Part shown: one piece after another, positions 1 to 13,600 of the stretch
Numbering within the stretch: position 1 is the first letter of the stretch
Layout: every line of letters starts with the position of its first letter
Program-made: the position numbers and the translations under genes
DNA from: Bugulina stolonifera
Lineage: Eukaryota; Bryozoa; Gymnolaemata; Cheilostomatida; Bugulidae
Assembly: GCA_935421135.1 (NCBI GenBank)
Contig: OW285187.1
Coordinates: 32,924,818-32,988,817, forward strand
Reading direction: 5' to 3'
Length of the DNA stretch: 64,000 nt
Notes under the pieces: generated by a model
Seen by the model: only the letters and a program-made list of their open reading frames with translations
Databases searched by the model: none
Told to the model about the DNA's origin: nothing

Positions 1-1840
1 TAGCCATTTGGGAGTACTGTACAGCCAGGAATGTTGATAAAACATTATCAGAGTACCTGTGCAAATAAACACAATCAAAAATTTATTGAAAATCTTTGAA
101 CTACTATATTAGTTTATATTCAATATAAATCTTCCCTCCAACTTAAGTGAAAATTCATTATCAATGGCAATAATGAGGGTCGATAAGAAATCTACTGAGG
201 AAGGAGGAATTATACATTATAAAAGCTGGATAAAATGGCGGTGAAAGAGTGGCAACATTTCTTCTTTTGTAAGCGATAAATACATAGACATGTGTAGCAA
301 TGTGCGGTAAACTTATAAGATAGTGTTAGTAATAACATGTAGTCACTCATGTGTAGGAGCATAGGCTAGGAGGAGAACTAATAAACCACTTTTAGTCAAT
401 AAACTATAGACAAATCTTACATATATACATATACATGTATGAGTAAGAAATAGAAATACTTGTTAACAAGTGCAAGAATCTTTAACAAAAACTGTTATTA
501 GTTGTATAACTAAACATCCACAAAACACAAAAACATCCCAAATGTAAATTTTCACAAAATCAAAAGTAAGTCCTTTAAACCATACTATTGATGTGGTACA
601 TTGAATAGCTACTTGTCTACAGATTGATTAAAATTTTGAGCAGTACTCCTAATTAGGCCTACATTGCTGATACCTTGCGATACCTTCAATTTTGCTAACA
701 ATTCTAGTGTGAATAGTGCTGATCTCCATCCCTCAGTTCCCAACTTATTTAAAGTATCAAGTAGCATGTGTGGTTGGACAAACTAGTGAGGGGTCTGGAA
801 TCAACACCATTCCTATGTGATTCCTCTAGATGTAGATACTAATGCTATCAACTGGCAACTAGAACAATCTGGGACTGTGCATTACCAACACACTTCTGGA
901 ACGAAAAGTCGGAAAGCAGGGCCTCACAAGCTTTATACTACAGACATCATGGTGACGCCTTATTTTACGTGTAACATGTAGCAGTCGCCTAGCGCAACAT
1001 CAACAAGACAAATTCATTTCCTACCATGTTTCATGTCCAGAAAACTCAATAAGATTTGACAAGTGTATACTCATTCAGTTCTCTAATTATTATCATTAAG
1101 TATTGCAGGGAAAGTCTTGAGAAGTTTATAAGAAGAAGAAGAAAGGGAATTTCTAGTCTTCCTGAAAGGTGGTGGGAGTTTTGTAAGGCAAGCATAGTGT
1201 GATGCAAAACAATTGAATAGTAAATGTATTATCTACACTCCAATGTGTGCAAATAGCAGTCTACAATACCGTCATCTCTTGGTCAATTATACACAACAAA
1301 CATATATTGTTAAGAAGCAACGAGGTCAGTCGTACGAGTACACTTATGGAAGTCGATTCACTACTTACGTGATCAATCCATTCTCCCCAATACCCAGATG
1401 TTGGAAGAATCTAGAACATGGTGTTACAAATGGACAAAAACATTTATGGATGAAGGAAAAGTTTTTACCCCAGTATAGCTCATAGATATTATAGAAATGT
1501 AGCAAAATATGCTGCTACAACAAAATATGAGCTGTGGGCAAATACGCCGATTCAGTTTTGGTAAAACTGTATGTATGTTTATGTACAATGTTATATTGGT
1601 AGTCAACTGCTGTTTCTTCGAATGTGAATTGCAATAATAAAAGAACGATCCATCTCTTTTAGTTCACTGTATATGTAGATGTGGTTGTACTTTATAGCCC
1701 CATAAATAGATATAACCAGCTACTTGCCATAACCCATATAATATATACTGTACATATTATATTGCATACAATATTGGCCTGTATATACTACCAGACAGAA
1801 AAACCAAAATAAAAATCTACCACCAGTAAAATACACTTAC
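1..1840. other. Left-edge region, no gene recognised
   Basis: AT-rich sequence with only short chance ORFs. It most likely lies inside the NPRL3-like gene whose first exons sit just to the right on the minus strand. I looked for the next expected exon (the stretch ending in a Val-Gly-His-Pro-type motif in NPRL3) and could not find it, so it is probably left of this window or too diverged to recognise by eye. Confidence 0.5.
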
Positions 1841-2511
1841 TGATTTGTGACTTCGTAATAGCTCTCATCATTCTTTACAGCAAACTCATTCTGTGAAACG
1901 GCGTCTGAGAAACAATGCAGTGTAATTAAAATGAATGAAATATTCAGCAAGACTCAGAAACTAGACAGAGTAGATCTAGCATTGATTAAAATATGGTTAG
2001 ACACATGGTGAGATAACGATGGTTTGGTAACTTGACTGTGTAGCCTACCATCTTTATTCATACAATGAATATGGTAAGGGTCTTGTTACCTATAGGCCTA
2101 CTACTAGCAAGAACAAACTGACAATTTTGAAAAATATTGGCATACACTATCATAATAATGGTGGTGGTACTAGATAGAGCACCGGTCATGACGCATGATA
2201 TGATAACAGTCAAACTGATGCAATACAATGCATGTAGTTTGTGGGTGTAACTTTAAAATCTACACACACGCACCACCCAAAAACAACACTACACTATTAT
2301 TTGATACAATAGGCCCACATAAGGTAGAGCAATTTGATTAAAAAACTATATTACCTGTGCTGGCTCCATTTTCTTGCAATTTGTTGGAACTATCACAAGG
2401 GTACCGAAACAGAAGGCTATTATTCTTACTGCTGGATGCTGAGAGTATAACTGCAAGCACTTGTCCATGGCAACTTTGAATTTTCTTACCACACTTATTT
2501 ATTGTCAACAT
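1841..2511 (-). CDS. NPRL3: NPRL3-like GATOR1 subunit, first two exons (partial)
   Basis: Exon 1 runs 2511 to 2355, starting at an in-frame ATG. Exon 2 runs 1904 to 1841. The exon 1 donor is GTAAT, the exon 2 acceptor is CTCAG, and the phases agree (1 base plus 2 bases making Asp). Exon 1 encodes a hydrophobic strand VLAVILSAS followed by a Ser/Lys/Asn loop and SLLFRYP. This matches the start of the longin domain of NPRL3, where an ILVSSGSRGNKLLFRYP-type sequence is characteristic. NPRL3 with NPRL2 and DEPDC5 forms GATOR1, which inhibits mTORC1 through Rag GTPases at the lysosome when amino acids are scarce. Exon 2 encodes an acidic low-complexity linker, as expected at this point. It ends in phase 2 at GTAAGT, so more exons must follow to the left. 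Only about 73 residues are visible, so the identification rests mainly on one motif. Confidence 0.55.
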
Positions 2512-4639
2512 GACTTGTTACTAGATATTATATTACAATAATAATGATTGTCTTATCTGATGATGATGATGGCGAAACAACCTGAACCTATCCACTGGCA
2601 CTTGTAGTTGCAATACAAATGGATTCACCAATACCCATATAGCTATGCATATATATACATATATGCATATACCAAGGGATGTGGCTAAAATTTATTCAAC
2701 TACAAATATACAGGACATACACATGCATTTCGAGGCGAGTATCTAATCTGATTATTATCTAATGTCAAAGTTTAGTTCGAAAACTAACTTGAATGTAAAT
2801 AAGGAATAATTGCCCCTTTTCTACAACCTTTGATGCGCACAAAGTAAGGGCGCCACTGAAGACCCACTAACTACCAAATTGTCCTCAAATCTCAATCTAT
2901 CAAGTTGTCAAGGTTGTGTATCTAAACATAAACGCTGTTATTATCGGGTTATACCAAAGCTTTACGAGAAATAATACAGGACTTTGTACCACTAGATCAG
3001 TCCACTTTTCTAGGTCACCAAAGGTCATGAGATTATTCATTGATCACATTATTATTTGTATACCAATACAAACCTATTCTATTGTAATCCAAAGGTCACG
3101 CATGTTTATATATCTACAACTGGGAATTCGTGTACGATACACTGGAATTGGCAATCTCTCCTGACTACAAGGTAAGTTTTATACTTTGCTTTTACTGTTA
3201 TACTTACTTTTCTATATCTAATCTTACTCATCACCGCACTGTGCTACTGGCTGCAATAACAATACACTACAGACTACAGTTGGAAAGCATCGATCGATAG
3301 ACTCGAGTAAGAATCAGTTAGAGTCAGAGTGGGAGTGTATGTGAAGAGTATCAGCGGAATATCATAATAATTTTAAATTTGATAATAATCATTGACTACT
3401 AACCATGCCTTTTTCACACAACAAACTAAAACCCAGAGGAGGTCTCTCATAGTCATAATCATACCCTTGGAATAACGACTATTACTCTCAAGATTGAGAA
3501 CACCCTGACTCTTGGACTTGGAAATAACAGTCACAGCGCAGTAGAGTAGACTACTGTACTGTTATTTTCAGGAGTGTTCTAAATCGTGAGGGGTAGAGGG
3601 ATAATAATAATTACAATTAACAATATGATTATATGATAATGATTATGATATGGAAAGATTATATATACAGTGTACAATAATTATTATTATAAAATTATAG
3701 TAATAAATATAAATATATAATATAATTAGTATTACAATAATAATAATAGTTAATATAATATAATAGTTAATTAATGATTTGGTATGATCATCGTGATTGT
3801 TTTATATAATAATATAGGTTCTAAATAAATGATGATATAATAGTAATAAGTATAAATATTGTTTTATAGGCAGTCCAAGTTTTCAAATTTATCAAATATA
3901 AATTATTAGGAGATAGATGATCTTTATTTATTTGGTTAGATAGGCTAGAATTAAAAAATGAAAGCATTTGGCAAAGTAGAGCTGTAACATTTACCCAATT
4001 TGAATTTGAATTTTCACATGGAAATCTGTCCCAATTTTAAAATTTGATTATCTAAGCAGTTGCGTTTATAGCGATTGCTAGGAAACTATAACAAGTCTTC
4101 TAAGCTGCATACAAAATAGGAGCTATAGTGAAGACGAGGCCATTTAAACCTATAAAATTATCTACATGGCCAGGATATTGGCCTAATCTGTTTTTAGTAA
4201 TTTTACAAATACCTAGAACTAGAAATTGTAGTTAGTTATTAATAAACCTCTAGTTGACTGGTAGCAGGGTTGAAACCCACTGATGGAAAAACAAGGGAAT
4301 GGTCTAACCCTGACTGGTAGAGATTATATTTAGATAATTCTGTCTCCAAAATTCACTCAATATGCTCAATGTAATAACAATTGCAACTCACTATGGCCAT
4401 CCATTCATGTAACATTCTGTTTCTATTTATCAGATCGCTATTCAGCCTCGGATCATTACAACCATTAACTGACGGGAGAACACTACTAGGCGACTGTATG
4501 CAAGCACCTCAAAAGACATATCATTGACGTATTCCTGTCCACGTGCAGACACTTATTAGGTGGACACTGTATTGGTTAGTACTGGAATAGTGTGCGCTCT
4601 CCATAGCTGCTTAGACTGTGAACCAACCTCTCACAGACG
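2512..4639. other. Divergent intergenic region between NPRL3-like and NPC1
   Basis: The two flanking genes are transcribed away from each other, so this 2.1 kb should hold both promoters. Positions 3600-3860 are extremely AT-rich, with long runs of AT/AAT. I see no coding exon in it. Confidence 0.5.
4540..4545. promoter_or_regulatory. E-box CACGTG upstream of NPC1
   Basis: A CACGTG palindrome lies 95 bp upstream of the NPC1 start codon, with a TGACGT half-site 10 bp further up. CACGTG is the core of the CLEAR element bound by TFEB/MITF factors in vertebrate lysosomal genes. The flanks here (C on the left, C on the right) do not match the full CLEAR consensus. A role in NPC1 control is inference. 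Confidence 0.3.
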
Positions 4640-7600
4640 ATGGGGTCACACGTACAGTTGATATTTCTACTCATGGTAAGTAGAGTGCGTATTCATGTAC
4701 TTGGTAGGCTATGTAACAACTCATAGGTCTTCCTCAGGCCAAGGCTTACTTGTCACAGGCAGCTTCTCATTCAATTTAGTAGAAATCTTGCAGTGAGATA
4801 ATGTTATAGTACGAGTTGTCCGTTGTCAAACTAGAATGTACAGGTATAACTGCCTAAGTCTATGATGCTGAAATATAATTATTAAACCTCATGTATTTAC
4901 TTCAGCCACTTTATCTATGTTCGTCTAGGTGTCGGTCTCTATGGCATATGTAGATGGTAAGTGTGTGTGGTATGGTGAGTGCTTTAACAGCACTAACGTA
5001 AACTGTCTATATGAAGGAGATCCAATAAAGCTTGTCAATGAGACAGCCAGAGATGTTCTTAAAAACTACTGTCCTACACTGTTTACTTCATCTGGTAAGT
5101 ACTTCTACTATTTACTCTCTCTGGTACGTACATACCTACACCACTTATACATGTACATATATATCCAATTGAAGGCTGATTTCCACAGCCTTTTCGCATG
5201 TTACTATTTTTAAAATTTGGGCTAGCCAGTTTCTACTCCTTCATTTCATACACAGTGAACAGCTGCAGTATAGGCTGAGCACACTCTTGTCTAGCCCATT
5301 AGATTATATACAACTGTGCCGTTTATAACCAGCCTTCACTCTGAATAATGTGACCACTGTATTGTAGATGAGCCTGCTCTCTGCTGTGATTCTGGACAGA
5401 TATCTACATTTGCCTACAACATGGGACCACCCAAGCAGTTTCTCTCCAGATGTCCCTCTTGTTACCAGAATTTTCTAGATTTATTCTGTTATACAACCTG
5501 CCATCCAAATGCCTCCTCCTTTATAGCTGTAAGTACAGTCACTCCCTTACCATACCCTACCTTTCCATGTACTAACTACACCTCTGCCACCACTGAGCCA
5601 GGTTGTTTTAGTTAGTTCTATTACAGTTTAATTTATTAAATGCACTTCTATGCCAAGCAGGCTTCAGAGTCCAGCGGAATACTGTGCCAACACTAGGTAG
5701 AGCATAATATAATGTTATTTCTCCATACTAGTAGTCTACACTCTATAATATACTGTGAGTGCATACTAGAGACTAGTCAGGCAGGTACAGTGCAAAGGTT
5801 AGACTTGATTCTAGCCCACATCATTCTGATAGTCATAGTCCAAAATTAGTTATGTAACCTGGGAGATTAAAACTAAATTATCCAGTGATGTGAAAGATAA
5901 TAATGTAATGTGTTGTATTACATTGAATATTACTTTATGATGGACTGAGCTCAAGCCTTGTATTATATTTCAGTATAGACATGTAAAGAGCAGTGCATTA
6001 GCTTACATAGCATAGCAGCTTTTCTCCAAACCCCATTCAGACTCGAATACACATACACTATGCTGTACCCAGCTTATTGCAGTGATAGTCTCCATAGTCT
6101 GGAGGATTTGAGTTTACCTTTCATTCTCCAACATAGCCGGGAGATAATACATGTATATGGCACACCTGTTTCTCACCACCAAGTTTGCCAGGTTCCACTG
6201 GTGAAAATCAGGGTATTTCAGCATTTGAGTGGGGGCTGTCCAGTTTGGGTGGGATGGGGTACAAAAGTTTGAGTTAGAAATCAGGGAGTCTCCAGGGAGA
6301 CCAGGGAGACTTGCTAAGCCTGGATACCACCTGTTACATACATATACATGTAATATACTGTGTTATTGATGTTACAGCCCCTTTCATTAAATGACTACTC
6401 TGGTAAGAATCCCATTAACGCTACTAAGTCTGTAAAGGAAGTGGCTGTAGCTCTCACTCATAACTTCGCCGATGGAATGTACGAGTCGTGTAAAGATGTC
6501 CAGTTCCCTAGCAACAACCAAAAGGTATCATCATGTGCTTGCGTAGCGAACATGATATTGTATTTTACTATTCTATTTTAGTCAATCAGTGAAGCTGGAA
6601 AACTAATAATTTCCTTTGATTATGTATTTAGCAAAGCATTCACAGGTCAACTATCGTGATAGTTGACTGCTTACTTCCTAATTCATTTGCGTTCAACAGC
6701 TGGTGTGGGTGTGGCTGCATGCATAATTTAGTAGTACATAACATTGTATAATATAATGTATGAATGCATGTAGATGACTTTACTGTGTACAATGTATGTT
6801 GGCTCATTAGGGATTGGTGGCAACATACATGTATATGAACTTACATTGCTCTTGTTACTACAGTCGTGTTACACACATATATTTACTTACACCAACAGGC
6901 TATAGACCTATTGTGTGGAACTGGCAGTACTGGTAAATGTTCACCAAAGGTCTGGCTGGATTTTCTGGGTCTGGGTAGTAATGCACCGTTCCCCATGCAC
7001 TACAACATTACGGATAGCCCTTATGTTGTTACTAACTACAAGCAAGAGAAGGTAACTCTAATACCCCTGAATGAGACAAGCTACCTCTGCTCAAGCAGTC
7101 CGACCCCAGCTAAACCAAGCTGCAGTTGCCAGGTAACATTTCTAGTTCTCTTCCTCAGTCTATTCACTGGAAAATAATGTAAATAGCTAGGAGTCAAGCT
7201 GACAGCACTATGCAGTATTGAAAAGTTTATTGTTAAAAACTTCAATGAAAATATACTAGACAAAAGGATTAAAGTAAAAATATAGTATTTTTAATACAGC
7301 ATACTGTACCATTCAGCATGGTTTGAGTCACGTGTGTTATTAGTATTATGTAGCCTGGTTTCTATATTGTACTTTCTTTCTCTCATTCATAGGACTGCGC
7401 ATCGGTGTGTCCACCCCGTAGAGATGTAGTTCCTCATCACACAGAGTGGAAGATCCTGAGTATAGAGGGAATGGTGTTTATAGCTGGCAGCATACTTGTT
7501 GGTTTTCTCATTCTCTTTGGTTCCTGCCAAGTCTGGTACTTTGTACATAAAAAGGACGCACTAGGCTTAGAGCCTGAGGTAGGCATAATAACTACATGTA

Positions 7601-10600
7601 TACAGACATACATTTGTTTTTCTCACCTACTGTGCCTTATTGGCCTAATGTAGATAGCATTGGAATGTTGTGACGGACATCACAAGGCAGTTTCATTCTG
7701 GTTGATAAAATGTATGTATTAGTCATATATACTACTATCAACATCAGCCCACTGTAACAGCCGATGGTTGTTCTACATTTTGCTACTATTTCATGGATTT
7801 GTAGTTCACCAATGAGTGCTTGTGCCAGCTGATATCTACACAGGTATCAGTACCAGTATCTCAGCTAAGCAGGCTGGGCTGGCTTATCTATCTATGATAG
7901 GACAGTGTGTGTGATAGGTATCTGCTGTTACATAACTGAAGGGAAGAAATACCTTTGGTAGTAGTCGTTATCTCTCGGTGCAGGTGAACCTGTATCTGTA
8001 CCAATTTATTCACCTCCTATAGTAATATATCATCCCACATTATATTATATAATACACACTGCAGTAGCTGCTGGGACCTACATGTACATGTATGTAGTAA
8101 ACCAGTGTAGATAGGCTTATGTACCAGCATTCAGCTGGCTGTATAGTGTTGTTCCTATAGCTGACTTGTGCATTATTAGGTGACGAGGACACTGGGTAAT
8201 GGGACAGTAAACCATTCCGTAGAGTACGGGGGTCAAGGTAACTGTATAGAAAAACTTGGACTGAAATGGGAGCACACCTTGGAGTCGGTCTTTTCATGGT
8301 ATGTTGTTAATGCATGCATCTGACTGACTACCTTACACATGGTTCCTGTCATATCTACAGGTCTAGTGGTACTATTCATACACCTAGTCCACAGTCTACA
8401 TCCACATAATTTATGTTATCATCTATATAATATATTCTAATAGATTATTTAAATTTTTTCATTAGACTTGTAGATTTTTATGTTGCACTGTTTTGTGTTA
8501 CTTTATACTGGTGTACATTTGTAGGTGGGGCCGTATAGCTGCCAGACACCCGATCCTAGTGATAATATGTGGGGTGGGTGTGTGCGCTGTCCTAACATTT
8601 GGTATATACTTTGCTAAAGTGACCACTGACCCTGTTGAGCTTTGGTCTGCACCGTCCAGTACCACCAGAGAGAACAAGAACTACTTTGATAAAACTTTCT
8701 CGTAAGTATTTCAGCTCTAGTCTGGTTCCTTGCTTATACCATGGGGAGATTACTGCAGATCATGGTGGACTATTTAGTACATACGCACTGGCATTGAAAG
8801 CTTCAGATTCTCGCGTGTGACGGATATATAGAAGTATATAGAAGTAATCTTTGATTATGTTCAGAGCAATTCATTATACTACAATATAGTGCTGGTAGCT
8901 GTAGATAGGTACATGTCATATGATAGTACAGTCATTCTACATGTACGTGTATAATGTTATTACATTCTAAGTATATGGCATGGTGTAGAACTACAATGCA
9001 TATACAGTTCTTACATCTTGGTTCTCTTCTTCCTTGTAGACCTTTCTACAGAACTGAGCAGCTGATTATCAGGTTTGATGAGAACAAGTGGAAGTCAAGC
9101 ATGCATCCCGACCCCTACCCAGCCACTACCTTCACTAAGATCAGTGGTGGATTTAACAAAGATTTCCTAAAGGAAGTGAGTGCTGTACATGGTATTGTGA
9201 TTGCATTGTTTGCCTCTTTAGTTTTAGGGGAGATTATAAAGCACTGCTGTTACATAGTTTATATAATATTCATATAGATGTTGTTTGTTTGTTACATAAC
9301 TGCTGGTAATGACATGTTTTCCTTTTGTTTTGTGTTTGTAGTTGCTCTATCTCCAGAACAACATATCAGCTTTGACAGCCACACTAGATAGTGGTGAGGA
9401 GGTCGGTATAGAGGATATCTGCTTCCAGCCTCTCTACCCAGACAATAAGCACTGTACGATAAACAGCGTCCTCCAGTACTTCCAGGTACTCCTAGGTCCA
9501 CTATCATACATTCCTGCTCTTCCATCAGCTGGGTAGATTAGCCCACCCTATTCCTCTTTCTGCGCCCACCCTATTCCTCTTTCTGCGCCCACCCTATTCC
9601 TCTTTCTGTGCCCACCCTATTCCTCTTTCTGCGCTCCCCCTCCCCTCCAAGATATTTGAATGACACAGTAAACATTCTGTAGATTAAGCTTCTGGATTTG
9701 TTCTGTTCACTCCTAGGCATCCATCAATCGCTATTCTTTTCAGGCCACCCTAGTATGGAGTTATTTATTTATTGTCAGTTAACTAATGGGTTCACATCTA
9801 TTTGGTAAACTAGAGATGATGTCCATTTACGACGTATTACGATTTTAGAGTATTGTTATTGTACATGTACTGGTCATATTGCTGATAGCATAGATACCAT
9901 TGCCAAGTAATCATGTTTGTTACAATTCAGAGATAGCCACTATTAAAACGTATGACCTTTGACCTGGTCATTGGGGTGGTCTCAAGGACTCTGATAAGCT
10001 ACTGTTTGGTGTTTATGATGTACAAAAGACTAACCCAGGAAATGATAATACATCTAGTGTTATGGTACACTATCAACATTATGACATAACAATAACATGG
10101 TATTCCAATAGTATACACTGTGTCCCTTCATCTGCCTTATTTGGTTGGGGAAATCTACGTTATATAGGATATATGTGGGTTGAAAGCAGAGCTCAATTTG
10201 AAGTCAATTGGTGTCGAAAAATTATGTCAAAAACGGTCAAACTATAAAATGTTTGCTGATTAGCTTGCCAACACCTGCTATCAACTAGTTATATCACTAC
10301 AACGTATGTACTAGTGCTAGCACTGCCATTTTCTGTTTAGAATAACGAGACCAACTTGGACAAAGAAGTAAAAAATGATTTCTTTACACTGGCCGACTAT
10401 GTGGATCACATCAAATCCTGCACAGGGTGAGTTTGAGTTATGCGTGCAATGGCAATGCCGCCTTTATGTTATGTGTGCAGTGGTAATGCTGTCTTTATAT
10501 CATGAGGTTTACACATGCCCAGTTGCTGGGGCCTAGGAGATAAGGGGGCTAGCTGGCTGCCCTATTGAACCATACCATAGATAAGAACCATCTTATCACT

Positions 10601-13600
10601 AGATCATCCATAATTACTCTTCTGTAAACATTGTACAACTTTATGTAACAATTTGTAGGTGAATATATAACTGTTTCACCTACCAGGTTCCTAGTGCAAT
10701 GTTACAGTACTTTCTATGTATAAATGTAATTTTAACTCCCTAAATTAAATTGCTCCTTATGACAAACAGTATGCAGCAGTATTACCAGTCCATGTGTGGC
10801 CGCACTAGCTAATTAAAGTCGGTAGTTTATGATAAGATAACCCCCTACTCAGGGTACAAAGTATTTCAGTCAGCTGATTCTCCCTCATATCATACTACAT
10901 CATGTGCAGTCAGTGACTGACATGTAATCTAATGTAATGTCTCATGTCCTTCAGCTGGTCTATCCACTATCAAGGACAAGCTGTTGCACTTTACACTCCA
11001 TAACATCGTTCTCTCTGCCAATCGACTACCAACTACTATTATGGCTATTCCCCTATCATATTCTCTACTTTATAATAGGATGATAGTTTACTTGTACATG
11101 TACTGCTGTGTTACTTCTATGCCTCACTTATAAGCAAGCTTACCAAATCTCCCTGATTCCACAGGAGACTCCCCACCCTAAAAATGGACTCCTCCACCCA
11201 AATGCTGAATCTTCCTAATTTTCACCAGTGAAACTTGGCAAGCATGCTTATAAGAGTGCAACTATAAACAACTAAGCTATAATAGATTGTTATTTAGTAC
11301 TTACATGTAGTATTTCATGTGTTTTAGAGATCCCAGTCAGACAATAGACTCAACTAAATTAAAGACGAGTTGCCTGGCTGAGTTTGGTGGTCCTGTCTCA
11401 CCCTGGGTGGCACTTGGTGGTTATACAGGTACACAGTCTATGTCTATTTTCTATAGTGTGTACTCATGATACTACACTATTCTAAGGCTATGATTTGGAG
11501 TCAGTAAAACCTTTTCATTCAGTTATATACCTGTACTTACACACCTACCTACACCCATACACATGTACTTACACACATACTTACACATGCACCAATATAT
11601 TCTGCAGGAGACAAGTACCTGGAAGCCGAGGCCCATGTGATCACATTCACTGTGAACAATGTGATTGATCCAACGGCTGAGCAGATGAAGAAGGCGTTAG
11701 CCTGGGAAAAGGTTTACCTCAAGTTTGTAGAGAATTATGTTCAGACTATGGCACCAGATAGAGGAATGCAGATTGCATACAGCTCAGAGGTGTGTTTACA
11801 TGTAATATGTGCATTACTTGGTATTCATTGATTGTAATAGTTTGAGTTTTTGGAGTTGCACAACCATTATATCATATCTTTACATAGTAATACAACACTA
11901 CTGTATATGTTTGTATTACAGAGATCCATCCCTGATGAATTGGCTCGGGCTAGTAAATCCGATGTCGCTACTATCGCTATAAGTTACATTGCTATGTTTA
12001 TCTACATAGCCTTTGCTCTTGGTAACTGGTTCCCCTGCTGTACACCCCAAGTACTGGTAAGTTTGGGCTCTAAGGAGAGTAACTCTGAAAACATGCTAAT
12101 TAACAACATATACCTGTTATTAGTTGTGTCTATAAAATGTATTCCAGTCTAAAATAATGGTATGCAATAGGTAAAACAGTGTAGTTACTAAACTATGGTT
12201 GCAGGTACAGCAGAAGTTCTCTCTAGGATTAAGTGGTGTACTGATAGTATTGCTGTCCGTGTCTTCCTCTATTGGTATCAACAGCTATTTGGGCTTCAAC
12301 CTCACTCTCATTATATTAGAGGTGGTACCTTTCCTCGTACTGGCTGTAGGCACAGATAACATATTTATATTGGTTAATGCACTCGGGGTACGTACCTTAC
12401 ACATACTTACAATGTACATAATATGTTGTGTATATATATCGTAGTACCAATAGTACCTGTAGTACATGGTTTTGTATATACTGTATAACAAATAGGGATG
12501 CTTTGGTAAAAATTACAAATATGTTAGTATCAAGGAATTTTGATATTTTGGTACAGTGTTTGGAAATGATACTCATAAAGATGAGTAGGTAACTATGTTA
12601 ACATTGACCTATAGAGGGACGAGAGACGTGCTAGTGAGACAAGGGAGGAACAGATTGGTAGAGTTCTCGGTAAGATTGGACCAAGTATGATGTTGACCAG
12701 TCTTACTGAAGTTTGTGCATTCTTCCTCGGTAAGTAGATATGGTATACACACACATGTACATACATGTACACTGTGATATGTAGATATAGTGTATAAGTA
12801 GATATACTATACACATATATACATGAACACAATGTAAATATAGTGTGTTCAGTGTGGGTAGATGGAAGTAACCTCACTATTAGTTTATACTCACTCAGTG
12901 ATAGAATTGAATGTATGTGGAAGTTATGCTCTCCTACTTACACATACAGGTTATATAATTGACAATGAAGGCCAACAATATTGTTAGGCTAGGTATTATG
13001 TAATGCATAGATTGGTGATAAACAGTGAAATCTAAGTAGTGTTGGTATAATGGCTACAAGATTGAATACATAGGCACATTATACACTCATGCAATTATGT
13101 TGAATGATTTAGGAGTTGTCTTTCCCTTATCTCACATGAATAGTATACCATAAAGTATTCTACTACTTCCAATACAAGTCATGTAATAAACGTAGTGTGT
13201 ACATTGCATATTGCTGCATAACAGGTAGTAATATGGTAATGCACATGTATTATATAACAAATGTTACATGATAATACCATTTGTAGGAGGGATAACTAAT
13301 ATGCCGGCAGTAAAGACATTCGCGTTCTACTCAGCGTTTGCCGTCCTGTTCGACTTTTTACTACAGATCACCTGCTTTGTTAGTATAATTAGCCTGGACA
13401 TGAGGAGAAGTGAGGTAGGTTATACCCCTCCCCAACCTCTTTCCCACACTCGACAGTGCCACAGTCTTCATAGTATATGATATTCGTGTGTACTCTAACA
13501 TTATACCCATGTTACAATGCAATTGGCCATGTTAGAGTTGGGCATGGTAATATAACTAGTCTATTATAGTAGAATGATATACATGTGCAGTATTATACAA

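Noticed and set aside
1213..1485. 90-codon plus-strand ORF
   Set aside because: No family resemblance and not joined to other exons; it probably lies within an intron of the minus-strand NPRL3-like gene.
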